Positions 1 through 11,730 of a stretch of DNA of 60,000 bases are shown in pieces (positions within the stretch are counted from its first letter, which is position 1; each line of letters begins with the position of its first letter). The translations under genes and the position numbers were made by a program. Below the pieces are notes generated by a model. The model saw nothing but the letters and a program-made list of their open reading frames with translations, was not told the DNA's origin and did no database searches. This DNA comes from Neocallimastix lanati (nom. inval.) (Eukaryota > Neocallimastigomycota > Neocallimastigomycetes > Neocallimastigales > Neocallimastigaceae): positions 1,097,501-1,157,500 of the forward strand of contig JACVTC010000046.1 in NCBI GenBank assembly GCA_016946835.1, in the 5' to 3' direction.

Positions 1-1215
1 TTTTTAAACCATTTTCATGCTTTCCTACTATCATTTTTAAGAGCTAACGAACACACAATTTTAATCCAATGAAAATATATATTTTTTTTAAATTCATTAC
101 ATACTTTTATGAATTGATTCACATAGTTTATTATACCAGTCAACAATTTTAGCAAATTCATTGGAGTCACTTTCATATTTATAATCCTTAATTTGTTAAT
201 ATTTTATATGTTTATACCTTTTGAAGACATTAAATTTTGAGGGACATTCTAAACATCGCTTTTCTGATTTTTGCTAAAGATATAATCGATAAATCCTTAG
301 CAATGGAATTAGTAGTTGTTAATGCCTTTTCAACTATACTATCTACTGAAAGTTCTTCATTTCCTAATTCTTCACTAAGAATCTCAAATTTATTATGATC
401 ACAAATTTCTTTCTTAAGTTCAAGGTTTATATACCTATCTCACCTAATAATTTTTTTTGGTAACAAAAATGATTCATCTATGGTAGTTTTCTTGCAATAA
501 ACTACAAGCGGTTTATGATCAGATACAGAAGGAAAATCAACACAATAAGCACTGGATATTTTATCCAGCATATTTGAGTTGACTAACGCATGATCAATAT
601 CTGATGAATATCTACCTCTAGTCCATGAAATAGGTGACTCATTAATCGGAAGAATAAATCAGTTACTAAGGTTACGGTTGGTTAATTTATCTTGTAAATC
701 AGCGGTGCTCATGTTATTAAAGTCTTCAAGAAGAAGAGATGGATGATTAGTGCGATTCTGAAGCCATATGAAAACCTCAGAGAATACATATCGGACTTGT
801 AATGAGTGTTTCTTAGTGGGAATATAGACTTTACCTACAGAAAACTTAGAATGATTCCATAGACTATAATGTTGTTAAAGAAACAAGATGAGTATAGGAA
901 TTATCTTCAAGTACTGCTTGACATGAGACATGATGCCCAAGATATAAACCTCTGTAACTAGGCGTATTTGGATCCATTATTTTCTGGAAATATTTATATT
1001 TGGGAAGTGTTACTTTACATGGAATTCTAGCATCATTGGTACCATTACCTACTTCCTGAAAACATAGGAATAGTGATTTAAAAATCATGTTGAAGTACTC
1101 AATACTATCTCTTTTCATAAAATTCCATCTATTGGTAAGAAAACTTTTCTGTGTTAGAACATGAAATATGACTTTGAGAATTAAGAGAATTAAGATTAGG
1201 TATATTGGGAACATT
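1..1215 (-). pseudogene. Non-LTR retrotransposon (LINE) endonuclease domain, degraded, cut by window edge
   Basis: The minus strand encodes an endonuclease/exonuclease/phosphatase (EEP, APE-type) domain as carried by LINE retrotransposons to nick target DNA. Visible landmarks in order: FLCFQEVGNG near 1060 (the catalytic-Glu QE box), LLLEDFNN near 735 (the GDFN-type box) and SDHKPL near 510 (the terminal S-D-H box). The longest open stretch is 864-1232, but the reading is broken. There is a frameshift just below 864, a TGA in place of a sense codon near 660, a TGA near 440 and another frameshift near 225, after which KYESDSNEFAKIVDWYNKLC is still readable towards position 100. The reverse transcriptase would lie beyond position 1. 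The first Met of the open stretch (1232) is probably not a true start, because the N-terminal part reads better in another frame. Family assignment is good; the element is clearly dead. Confidence 0.8.
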
Positions 1216-1479
1216 GATTTCATGATTGCCATTTATAACATTTATTAAATAAATTGAACTGAAATTTTATTAAGTTTGTATTATTGGATATGTTATTAGA
1301 TATTAAATTTTGTTTTAAATGCTGAAAAAAAAACCTTTTAATTCTATTTGGAAACATTTACAACATGAAATTTTAACTCTTGATATTGCTTTTCAAATAC
1401 TTTTTCAAATTTTTTCGTGGTTGAAATTTGGAGTGTAAACTTTAATCCTGAAGAAACTATCATTGAATTTAGTAATTCT

Positions 1480-2252
1480 TTTCACTGGGGATTAAATAAG
1501 AAAAAATTTTTAATATAACAATATTAAAAGAATTATAATGTTTTTAATCGTAATTACTATTAGTTTAATACTATGTATATAAAAGAAATAAAATTCAATG
1601 AATTATTATTAGTATTTTTTTCTAAAGATAAAATTTGTACTTAATATTATTATTAATATTTTTTTTTTATTTAGTATTAATAATAATATTAATATAATTA
1701 CTACTTAATTTCTTAATTTTTAACTTGATTTTAGAGTTTCAGTGATTTTAAATTTAAAAATTTTATTATTGTCATGATTATTTATTTATTTACTTATTTA
1801 TTTTTTTTAAAAAAAAGAACATTAATGCTACTATTTAATTTCTCGATTTTTAAATTGATTTTATAGTTTCAGTGATTTTAAATCAAGAATTTTATTGTCA
1901 TGATTATTTATATATTTTCTTTTTCTTTTTTTTTTAAAAAAAATAATAAAGTAACAAAATAATACATTATTTAATAAGTTTCTTGGCTAGAGAATTAGAA
2001 CTCATAACTTTTGAAGAAATTAAAGGTTAAGATTTTTCATGAAAAATTTGAGAATAATTAAAAAAAAAAAAAAAAAAAAAAAATTTCATTAATAAATCGA
2101 ACAAATTTTTATCTAATTTTTTAAATTTTTCAAATTTAGGACATGAGAGTGTAAAATTCGATAATCTTTTATATAGATATTAAATTAATAAAATTATTAA
2201 AACATTTTAAGTTTAAAGGACATCATTAATAAAAGAATTTATTAATTATATA

Positions 2253-2316
<64 letters not shown>

Positions 2317-2999
2317 CAATTTTTAAATAGAAATTGTAAATTGTAAAATTCTTTGATATCTTTTCCTCTTTTTCGTATTACTAAAAAACAAAAATTATGT
2401 TTTATTTCAAATGATGCTTTCATTATTATCATCACTTTCATTGTCCATCTAAAAAAAATTCTTTTTAGTTTCTATCCCTGCTCATGTTCAATTCTAAATC
2501 TTACTCTATTAACATCATTAATGTCAATGTCAAATGCTATCGAAGAGCAATTTAATTACAATAATAATATAATAATATTAATCTCATGAATTTAATAAAC
2601 ATACTTTTATATTTATTTATTTTTTAAAAAAATAAATTTTTTTTATTGTTATTTTTTAATTATATGATTAAATTTCTATTAGTATATTTAAAAATTATAT
2701 ATAATACTTTTTAAAAAATCAAAAAAATTTTTTATTGTTTTTTTTTTTAATTATGATTAAATATTTTCAGCGTATATAAAAATTATATATAAATAAATGT
2801 ATTATATATAAAAAAATTTTTTTAAATTGTATAGTATCATACGTAAATACTTTAAAAATTAAATATTTTTTTTTTTTTTTTTTTTTTTTAATTATGATTA
2901 AATATTTTCAGCGTATATAAAAATTATATATAAATAAATGTATTATATATAAAAAAAATTTTAAATTGTATAATCATATGTAAATACTTTAAAAATTAA

Positions 3000-3052
<53 letters not shown>

Positions 3053-3071
3053 AAATGATAATAAATTCATA
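1480..3071. other. AT-rich 3' flank of the protease gene, duplicated at 7140-8040
   Basis: No gene is supported here. The stretch is AT-rich with T runs near 2263-2314 and 3004-3050 and an (AAAT)n run near 3203-3250. About 1500-2600 is clearly similar, in the same orientation, to 7140-7960. Shared blocks include the text around tttcagtgattttaaat (two tandem copies in each) and a more complex block at about 2400-2590 matching 7800-7970. A short open frame at 2353-2589 (plus) covers that block, but the matching frame is not kept in the second copy, so I do not call it a gene. Confidence 0.6.
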
Positions 3072-3200
3072 TTAAATCATTAGACGTTTATTTTTTCTTA
3101 TTCTTTTTTTTTTGTAAAACAGAATATATGCATTTTCAGTCTTATTATATATTAATAATATTCATAAATATATATTTTTAAATTGTTAATAAAAATTAGA

Positions 3201-3251
<51 letters not shown>

Positions 3252-3642
3252 AAATAAAATAAAACAAAATAAATAAATTAGTAATATTCTAATAAATAGT
3301 TTAACAAAATATTTTTTTTTGTAATTTTTATTAATTTTTTTTTTTTAATTTTTTATTATTTATTTATACATACAACTATGCTTGACTCATCTATTTCTCT
3401 ATAAGTATCATCATTAAATTCAAACCAACACTGACCTCCAATTTTTGTGTATGCTTTATAATGACCATGTTCTGTTGAAAAACCATAATGATTCTAAATA
3501 ATATATGAAAAGTTCATTACTTATTTTAGTATCATTTAAATTACATTTCTTTGTTATTATTATCAATACAAATACTTAAATAATAATTATTTAATTAAAA
3601 TAAAAAAGAACAATAATAGTTATTTAATTAAAATAAAAAAAG

Positions 3643-3693
<51 letters not shown>

Positions 3694-5403
3694 TACATGT
3701 CATATAATATTTAATATATTTACCGTTACAGCAATTAAATCGTATTTGTAGGATTGTCCATTATAAAAATGGTAAGTATATTTTGATAAATCTAAATTTC
3801 TTTTTAAGTTTGAATTAAAATCATTAAATATATATATATATATATAAAAGAAAAGAAAAGAAAAAATTGAATTAAATAAATTTCTAATAAGAAAAATATC
3901 TAATATGAAACATATAAAATATTTTTATAAATATATTATTACTTTAAAGGAAATTCTATTTTTTTATCAATTTTGCTTGGTTTGCTAGTTTCACTATCAA
4001 ATTCAATTCTTTTTAGTTGAATAATTAATATTTTTGGTAAACTAGCAAATACTAATTGTCTTTCTGATGATTTATAACTTTTACAATTATTACATGTTCT
4101 ACATATTTAAATTTATATATATATATATAAATAAATAAACTATTAATAGTAATGATAATGATAATAATGTTTCTTATAATAATAGTAATAATTAATATTT
4201 TATTTTTTCAAAATTAAAAATTTTTTTTTCTTTTTTTTTAGATAACAAAAAAAAAAAATAATAATTACGAATAGTTTTTTTCATATTTAAAAAAATCATC
4301 AAGACATTCATAGATATTATTAGCATCTTTCGGGATTGAAAGTGGTAAAAATAACTGATGACCCCAATTATGAGAATACTATAAAATAATATTAGATTAG
4401 TAAAGTAAAAAAAAATAATAATAAGTAAACATTGATGACATAAAAACTAATATTAATATTAAACTAATACAAAATATACTAATAAGTTCTAAATAAAAAT
4501 GAAACAACAACAATCATACTAAAAAAGAATATTTATAAAAAAAAAAAAAAAGTAAATTATATTATTATTAAAATTATTATTTTTTTTTTATTTTACAATT
4601 TAGTATAAATATAATCTTACATGGTTACATAAGAGACAATGAGTTGCATTAAGATCTTTAAATGAAAACAAGTCATAAATTTTACTGACTTCTGTTTGTT
4701 CCAATGCTTTTTGAAAGAGTTCTAATAGAGGACGTTTTCTTTGAATATTATTATCATTTCTATCTCTAAAATTTTGGTTATTTCTGTTATTTACTTTTTC
4801 CTTGAGACCTTCATGCAATGAGTTCAATAAAAATAAAAGAAATAACATTGCATCCTGCTGTCTGGTACCGTCATATTCAGATTCGATACTTGAAATGTTT
4901 TCTTTGATTTCATCTGGTGATAAACTATGTTTTTCTTCTATGATTTCATTTGGTGATATACTATGTATTTCTTCTATATTTTTACCTTTTTCTATATACT
5001 TTATATAAAACTTACTAATTCCATTAGCTAATTCAACGAATTTTTCATTATTTGGTTCATTATAATTAAGGTCCTCTTCGAATTTTCCCTCTTTTTTTTT
5101 TGTAAAGTAAAAAAAAAAAAAAAAATAATTTATTATATGTATATTATTATTACTTTTTCTTCTTTTATTATTATTATATATATATTATTAATTTTTCTTC
5201 TTTTATAATATATATATATATTATAATAAAAATTAAACTAAAAAACTATAATAAGAAAAGTATTAATAAATAAATAAATAAAAATTACTTATAAAATATT
5301 TAATGAATTCCGTAATCACATATAAACATTGGAAAATGGAATTCATGAAACAGAAACTATTTACATTGGTAATTCCAACCACTCTTTCTTCCCAATTCTT
5401 CAT
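3072..5403 (-). CDS. Ubiquitin-specific protease (USP/UBP family), seven exons
   Basis: Predicted cysteine protease that removes ubiquitin (peptidase family C19). Exons read on the minus strand: 5403-5289, 5090-4621, 4378-4269, 4098-3943, 3799-3724, 3493-3374 and 3140-3072, totalling 1116 nt or 371 residues plus stop. Donors are GTAATT, GTAAGA, GTAATT, GTAATA, GTAAAT and GTATGT. All acceptors end in AG and all phases join. Family landmarks: Cys box CFMNSIFQCL with Cys18; QQDA at 116-119; a CxxC pair at 190/193 and a second at 234/237 (zinc ribbon of the fingers); ILIIQLKR; the His box NHYGFSTEHGHY with His320; WFEFND at 332-337; and the closing AYILFYKK. It is short for a USP and has no extra domains. 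The oxyanion position two residues before Cys18 is Ser where most USPs have Asn (GNTC). The start at 5403 is the first ATG before the Cys box; an upstream coding exon cannot be excluded. Family call is firm; exact splice sites are by eye. Confidence 0.87.
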
Positions 5404-5722
5404 ATTTTTATATATATATATATATTTTATTCTTTTTTGTTTAAAATTTTAAAAAAAATAAAAAATAAAAAATAATTTTTAAAATTTTTTATACAGTTTT
5501 TAATATTTTAATTAAAATGGAAGTAAAAAAAAAAATGGAATTAAAAAAAAAGATTTTTTTTTTTTAAATCAAATTTTTAATAAATTAAAGTTATTTATAA
5601 AGTAAAATAAATTATATATTGAAATATATTAGATTATATTGATTTTTTATATATTTTATTGAATTAATCTATTTTTATTTTATTTTTAATTTTTAATTTT
5701 ATTTTAATTTTTAATTTTAATT

Positions 5723-5872
5723 TTAATTTTTATTTTTGTTTTTGACATTTTCATATTTTAATCTTATTGAATTATAAGTTGTATATTCTAATCCAATCAT
5801 TACATTATGTACATTATAATAATTATTGACTACATCTTCGGAGGACTTCAACCAAAATAATAACATAATCAT
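5723..5872 (-). other. Small open frame upstream of the protease, partly conserved in the duplicate locus
   Basis: A 49-codon frame opens at 5872 (two nearby ATGs) and reads through a stretch of normal composition, including WLKSSEDVVNNYYNVHNVM, before a stop at 5723. The corresponding place in the second locus copy (about 14825-14960) still reads SEDVVN and YNVHN but is interrupted. It could be an upstream exon of the protease gene, a small protein or chance. There is no recognisable domain. Confidence 0.25.
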
Positions 5873-5911
5873 AAAAATATTTAATTTTAATATAATAAAC
5901 TTTATTCTTAG

Positions 5912-5944
<33 letters not shown>

Positions 5945-6517
5945 TCTTTTTTTTCATCTTTTTTTTTTTTTTTTTTTTTTTTTCATCTTTTTTTTTTGTC
6001 TTTTCATTTTTTTTTCAATAATTTTTATTTTTATTTTCGTTATAAGAATAATGTCATATAATTATAGTTTACTCTAATTTTTAATACAAACTAATTAAAT
6101 GACATCTCTGTTGTGCATTCGATTTATTTTTTAAAAAAAAAGTTAAATATATTCAGGATAAAACTTTTTTTAATTAAAATATATTTATATCTATATTTCT
6201 AAAAAAAAAAAAATAAAATAATAAATAAAATTATTAATTTGTATATTTTTACAGCTAATCATATATTGAATATCGTAACTATAATTATATTATCATAATT
6301 AAATATTTAGATTTTATAATAGAAATTATATATTTATTCCTATTACTCCTTCATTGTCCCCCTTAAAAAAAAAGCGATATTTGTAATCTTCAAACATTTT
6401 TGGGAACTCGAAAAAGAATTTATAAAAATCCTCTAAATTATATTAAAAAAAAAAATAAGAAAAAATATTAAAATATTAAAAAAAAATTAGTTTTTAATTA
6501 TTTAATATATATAGGAA

Positions 6518-6567
<50 letters not shown>

Positions 6568-7425
6568 AATGATATTTTAATTTTAGTCATGTAATCATTT
6601 ATTCTTGTTATTCTTGTTGTATTTTTCATTAATATTCCGGATGATGAAACTCAGTACTTATTGTTTCTTATTCTTAAGAAAGGAATTTTTTCAGATGTTA
6701 TAATTTTTTGGTATTTCTCATATTAGCATTGGATTGAAGATTCTAATGATTTTTACTAAAAATTGATATTTAAAGTATTTTTTTTTTTATCACATTGAAT
6801 TATTAAGACTGAATAATTTCTTTAATGATAATATAATAATAATAATAAATAATAATAATATAATAGTAATAATAGTATATAATAATATTATATAATAATA
6901 ATAATATAATAATAATAATAACAATAATGATAATAAAGAATATATAAGTTTATAGATTACTAGTAAAAGAAGATAATAATTTCAATTTTTATTTAACCTA
7001 AATATATTAAAATATTAAAAATTAAGCTTCAATGTTACATATATATATAAATATTTATTTTTTTTAATTTTTTAATTTTTTAATTTTTTAATTTTTTATT
7101 TGTTATTTTTTAATAAAAAAAAAAAAAAAGAAAAAAATTTTAATATAAAATTAAAAGTAAAATAATAAAATAATATTGAAAATTACTATTTATTATAATG
7201 TCTTTAATTATAATTACTATTAATTTAATGCCATATATGTATATATATATATATAGATTTAAATTTCATTTCATATATGTATATATATGAAATAAAATTC
7301 AATGAAAATTTTGTCCTTTTTTCTTAAAAAAAATAATAATAATGTTACTACCTAATTTCTTTATTTTTAATTTGATTTTATAGTTTCAGTAAATTTAATA
7401 AAATTTTATTATTGTCATGATTATT

Positions 7426-7499
<74 letters not shown>

Positions 7500-7588
7500 A
7501 AAGAATATTAATGTTACTATTTAATTTCTTTATTTTTAAACTGATTTTATAGTTTCAGTGATTTTAAATCAAGAATTTTATTGTCATG

Positions 7589-7629
<41 letters not shown>

Positions 7630-8324
7630 TTTAAAAAAAAAAATAAAGTAATAAAATAATATATTATTTAATAAGTTTCATGGTTAGATAATTAGAACTC
7701 AAAACTTTTGAAGAAATTAAAGATTAAGATTTTTCATCATAAATCAAAGAATAAATAAATAAATAAATAAAAAATGTTTTATTTAGTACAATGATTCCCC
7801 TTCTCCTCTTTCATTATCATCACCACTTTTATTGTCCATCTAAAAGAAATTCTTTTTTAGTTTCTATCCTTGTTCATGTTCAATTCTAAATCCTATTCTA
7901 TTGACATCAATGTCAAATGTAATCAATAAGTAATTTAAATTCAGTAATAATATAATAATATTAATCTCAATGAATTAAGTGTAATTTCAAATCAAATTAT
8001 TTGTATATTTATTTATTTTTTAAAAAAAAAATAATTTTTTTTTATTGTTATTTTTTAATTATTTTTTTCTATTTAGTATATATAAATATATATATATATA
8101 TAAATAAATGTATATATAAATAAATATTTATATATTTTATTAATTTTTCTTCTTTTATTATCATTATATATATATTTTTTATTAATTTTTATTCTTATAT
8201 TATCATTATATATGTATATATTTTTAATTTTTCTTTTATTATTATATATATTATTATTATAAAAATTAAACCAAATAACTGCAATAAAAAAGGTAATAAT
8301 AAATAAATAAGTAAATAAAATTAC
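5873..8324. other. Intergenic AT-rich DNA with simple repeats; lower half belongs to duplicated locus
   Basis: No complete gene is seen. T-rich tracts lie at 5912-6000 and 6519-6563. AAT-rich sequence lies at 6830-6940, an ATT run near 7435-7465 and an AT run near 7590-7620. From about 7140 onward the sequence parallels 1480-2660 (3' flank of the protease gene). From about 8140 it parallels 5140-5400 (protease intron 1 and exon 1). The boundary near 8040-8140 is where exons 2-7 are missing from the second copy. Confidence 0.6.
6326..6432 (-). other. Possible orphan terminal exon, unrecognised
   Basis: After an AG at 6433-6434 the minus strand reads EDFYKFFFEFPKMFEDYKYR and then 15 more codons to a TAA at 6326. 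Composition is more protein-like than its surroundings. The 3' part (GDNEG) resembles short DNEx strings readable in the duplicated blocks at about 2440 and 7840. I find no partner exon and recognise no family, so this may be a relic. Confidence 0.2.
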
Positions 8325-8431
8325 TTAAAAATAATCGATGAATTCCGGAATCACATATAAACATTGGAAAATGGAAATCATGAAGCAGAGATTACTTCCA
8401 TTTGTAATTCCAATCACCATTTCTTCAAATT
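8325..8431 (-). pseudogene. Relic of protease exon 1 (second copy of the USP locus)
   Basis: On the minus strand 8420-8325 reads MVIGITNGSNLCFMISIFQC and continues LYVIPEFIDYF, aligning residue by residue with exon 1 of the intact gene (VVGITNVNSFCFMNSIFQCL...). The original ATG (8431) is separated from this frame by a frameshift. The region before the old donor site has lost one base and meets a stop. No exons 2-7 follow: below it the sequence jumps to the 3' flank of the locus. Unlike the intact gene, this copy keeps Asn two residues before the Cys, the usual oxyanion-hole position. The intact copy may therefore have diverged from an ancestral NxC box. Confidence 0.75.
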
Positions 8432-8533
8432 ACTCATATTTTTTGTGTCTATCTATACTCTTAGTCTTACTAAATTAATAGTTATAGATTAAATATAAAT
8501 ATATATATATATTTTATTTAATCATTTAATATA

Positions 8534-8564
<31 letters not shown>

Positions 8565-8696
8565 GGATAGTATTTACAAAACTTGAAAAAAGTTCTTTTT
8601 TTTAGTTATTTATATGTAAATAAAAATGGACCTAAAAAAAATAAAAAAAACTATTAAAGATTAATTTATTTATTTTAAATAAATTAAATTATATTG

Positions 8697-9030
8697 TGTT
8701 AGAAATAAAGTATAATATTATTAAATAATAAAATATAAATAATAAATTATAAATAAATAATATAAATATATTTAATATTGATTTTATATAAAATTATAAA
8801 TATATAATTAATATTAGTATAATTTATAATTAATGTAATAGTATAGCATATAATGTGGCGTTTAGCAATAACGAAATACGTTAATATAATGTAACACTAA
8901 ATTATATCTTACATTAATACATGTAATTTAACTAAAAAGATATTTTTAATATATCATTCTTATTAAATAAAATAAAAGGAATTATTAAAGAATAAAATTG
9001 AAATTGATCAATTTAAGCAGTGTATTAAAA
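8697..9030 (+). repeat. 5' LTR of the copia element
   Basis: 334-bp direct repeat matching 14432-14763. By eye the two differ at three substitutions (near 8712, 8865 and 8956) plus a 2-nt indel near 8967. It starts TGTTAG and ends TTAAAA. It should carry the promoter and polyadenylation signals, but AT richness hides any specific box. Confidence 0.92.
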
Positions 9031-9186
9031 GATTAAGAGTCTCAGGAATACCGATATATTTTAAAAGATTATAGTTTATAGGTGTTGTTTTTAAATTTTG
9101 AATTTTTAAAAATTAATATTTAACATCTAAAAATTGATATTTAAAATTTTAAAATATCTTATAAATCTAAACAAATAATTTTTATT

Positions 9187-10245
9187 ATGTCAAAAGAAAT
9201 TATTGAAAATATTAGTACTAAAACCATATTAAATGATGAAAATTATTTAATATGGAGAACAGAATTATTTTTACTGTTAGCTAAACATAAGCTATATAAA
9301 TATATTAATACTGATGAAGTAAAAATAATTCTCAAATCATCAATTAAAGGAGATTCAAAAGATTATAAAACTTTTGAATTTGATAGAGATTATGTATATG
9401 ATAAAAACGTTACAGAAGATATGATTGATAAGGATAATGATACTAAAATAATAATCAATAATAGTATCTCAGATGAAATTAAGAAAAATTTAGATTTCAT
9501 CTATAATAACTCATACAAAATATTTAAAACCATTGAAGAAACTAATTCATTTTCAAAACAACAAAGAATAGAATATTTAGAAAATGAATTAAATAAATTA
9601 TATTTTGATGAAAATAAAACCTCAATTTCAATGCATGTATCCTACATGAATAAAATATTTAATGAATTATCCAGCCTAGGCAAATGTATATCAAATAGGG
9701 ATAAGATTAATTATCTTTATAATTCAACACCAACTCATTTATCAATAAGAACTAGAATATTAGTTTATGAAAACAATTGGAATGAATACTCTGAATCGGC
9801 AATAAAAACAATAAATCGTCTAAAGGAGTTAAGGGAATCCAAATCATATAAACAAAACCAAGAAATAAAATCAGTCAGTTTATATTCCAATTCCAATGGA
9901 ACCACTAGTAATCAGAATTACAATAAAGAATACAAAAATAAGAAAAGGGTTCCAAGATGTTACATTTGCCATAAATTAGGACACAAGGCTGATACATGCA
10001 AATTAAAAAATAAAAATAAAAATAAAAATGAAAATAAATATAAAAATAAACATAAACAAAATTATTCAAATAATGTTGAGGCGAACAGTTCGGGAATAAA
10101 AGATTACGACTACCAAGATGCTTTTATAAGCAATGCGTTAAATGAAGACTTTAATAATCAAGAATATAATAACGTTGCTAATAGTGCTTTGATTAACAAC
10201 AAGCCGAGGCACTATAAAAGAAAAAATACTACCAAGCTTAGATAG
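9187..10245 (+). CDS. Gag polyprotein of the copia element
   Basis: 352-residue capsid/nucleocapsid precursor that packages the element's RNA into virus-like particles. The N-terminal part (LNDENYLIWRTELFLLLAKH near residue 16) resembles the conserved N-terminal region of copia Gag proteins. A CCHC zinc knuckle, CYICHKLGHKADTC, lies at about residues 258-271, followed by a Lys/Asn-rich RNA-binding tail. The start ATG at 9187 is the first in frame after the LTR. The frame is intact and ends TAG at 10243-10245, directly after codons CTT AGA. The pol frame lies +1 from here, so Pol expression would need a frameshift at this point. Confidence 0.9.
   Translation: MSKEIIENISTKTILNDENYLIWRTELFLLLAKHKLYKYINTDEVKIILKSSIKGDSKDYKTFEFDRDYVYDKNVTEDMIDKDNDTKIIINNSISDEIKKNLDFIYNNSYKIFKTIEETNSFSKQQRIEYLENELNKLYFDENKTSISMHVSYMNKIFNELSSLGKCISNRDKINYLYNSTPTHLSIRTRILVYENNWNEYSESAIKTINRLKELRESKSYKQNQEIKSVSLYSNSNGTTSNQNYNKEYKNKKRVPRCYICHKLGHKADTCKLKNKNKNKNENKYKNKHKQNYSNNVEANSSGIKDYDYQDAFISNALNEDFNNQEYNNVANSALINNKPRHYKRKNTTKLR
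10237..10243 (+). promoter_or_regulatory. Candidate programmed +1 frameshift site (CTTAGAT)
   Basis: The last gag codons are CTT AGA TAG. Slipping one base forward at CTT gives TTA GAT AGA, and that frame stays open into the protease. Ty1 and Ty2 of yeast use CTT AGG C, where a Leu tRNA slips from CTT to TTA. Here the first four bases are identical, the second codon is AGA instead of AGG, and a stop follows at once. The match is seen; use of the site is inference. Confidence 0.5.
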
Positions 10246-11699
10246 AGAATATTATACATCTGATAGCAATGAAGAAGAAAATAACACCAATATAAATAAT
10301 AATATAATTATTCAATGGACCTTAGATTCTGGAGCCTCCTACAATATGACACACAACTTAGACTGCCTTAGTGATATTCAAAAGCATAAAGAAAGAGTAT
10401 ATTTTGAGGATGGCAGTTTTGTTGAATCAAAATATATAGGTACATTCATAGGTTATATTAATGAAAATAAAATAAAATTTAAAGATGTACTATATATTCC
10501 AGAATTTAAAAGGAGCTTATTATCCATTGGAAGTCTATGTAATTCAAATTACAAAATTATATTTTATAGAAAAAATAACAAAAATTTAGTTACAATTTAT
10601 AATAATAAGGGAAATAGATTATGTACCGTATCTTCTAATAAATCAAAAACATATAAGATATGGTCTTTTAAAAATAAACTTAATTTTGAATCGAATAATG
10701 CTATATGTAATAGCTTAGATATACAAAATAATAATAATAAAAATGAAAGTTATGACCTTTGGCATCGCCATTTAGGTCATTTTAATATTAATAATATTAA
10801 GAACAAACTTGATAATATTAAAGTTGATGAAAAATGTAAAGTTTGTTCATATTCTAAGCTTAAAAATTTCCCTTATCATCCATCTAATAATAAAACATCT
10901 GAAATATTTGAAGTCATTCACATGGATACGGTATATAGCGCTGATACCTCTATTCATGGAAACAAATATTTCTTTACAATTCTTGATGATTATTCAAGAT
11001 ATGGATGGGTTTTCTTTATTAAAAATAAATCTGAAGTATTTAGTACCTTCATCAAATGGTACAAAAGAATTAAAAATATTTTCAATAAAAATATTAAATA
11101 TATTAAAACTGATAACGGCACTAAATATAATAATGTTAACTTTAATAATTTTTTGTGATGATAATGGAATTACACACTTATATAGCATTCCATATAATCC
11201 ACAACAAAATGGGAGGACTGAAAGGTTTCAACAAACCTTAATATTCTCTGCTCGTGCAATGTTACAAGATGCACAACTCCATCATAAATTTTGGGAAGAT
11301 GCTATTGATACTGCTAATTATATTCATAATAGACTCCCTCATAAAGGTAATAATAATAAAGTGCCCTTTGAGGTATTATATAATAAAAAGGTTGATTATT
11401 CTAAACTTAGAGTCTTTGGTTGTCAAGCCTTCTATTTTATTCCTATACAATTTAGAGATAAATTTGCCAACTCTACTTTTTCAGGAATTTTTCTTGGATA
11501 TGATACTAATCCATATGCTTATCGTATCTATGATCCAAGTAATAATAAAATTATACTTTCAAAGGCCGTTGTTTTCTTTGAAGATTATCCTACTAATTTA
11601 TCTGCACCTTCATCTCCTCCCGATATTTACAATTTTTTACCTTATAACGAAATTGGAGGAAGTATGGATGATGATAATCTTTCAGAAGATTTCAATAAT

Positions 11700-11730
<31 letters not shown>

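Noticed and set aside
2353-2589. 78-codon plus-strand frame
   Set aside because: The homologous block at 7800-7970 does not keep the frame open, so there is no sign of coding constraint.
5826-6077. 83-codon Phe-rich frame on the plus strand
   Set aside because: Runs through T homopolymers and overlaps, antisense, the better-supported small frame at 5723-5872.
8850-8880. GTGGCGTTTAGC in the copia LTR as a member of the GCATTTCGCCA motif family
   Set aside because: Only a short partial match, present in both LTRs as part of the element, without the CATTTCGCCA core.
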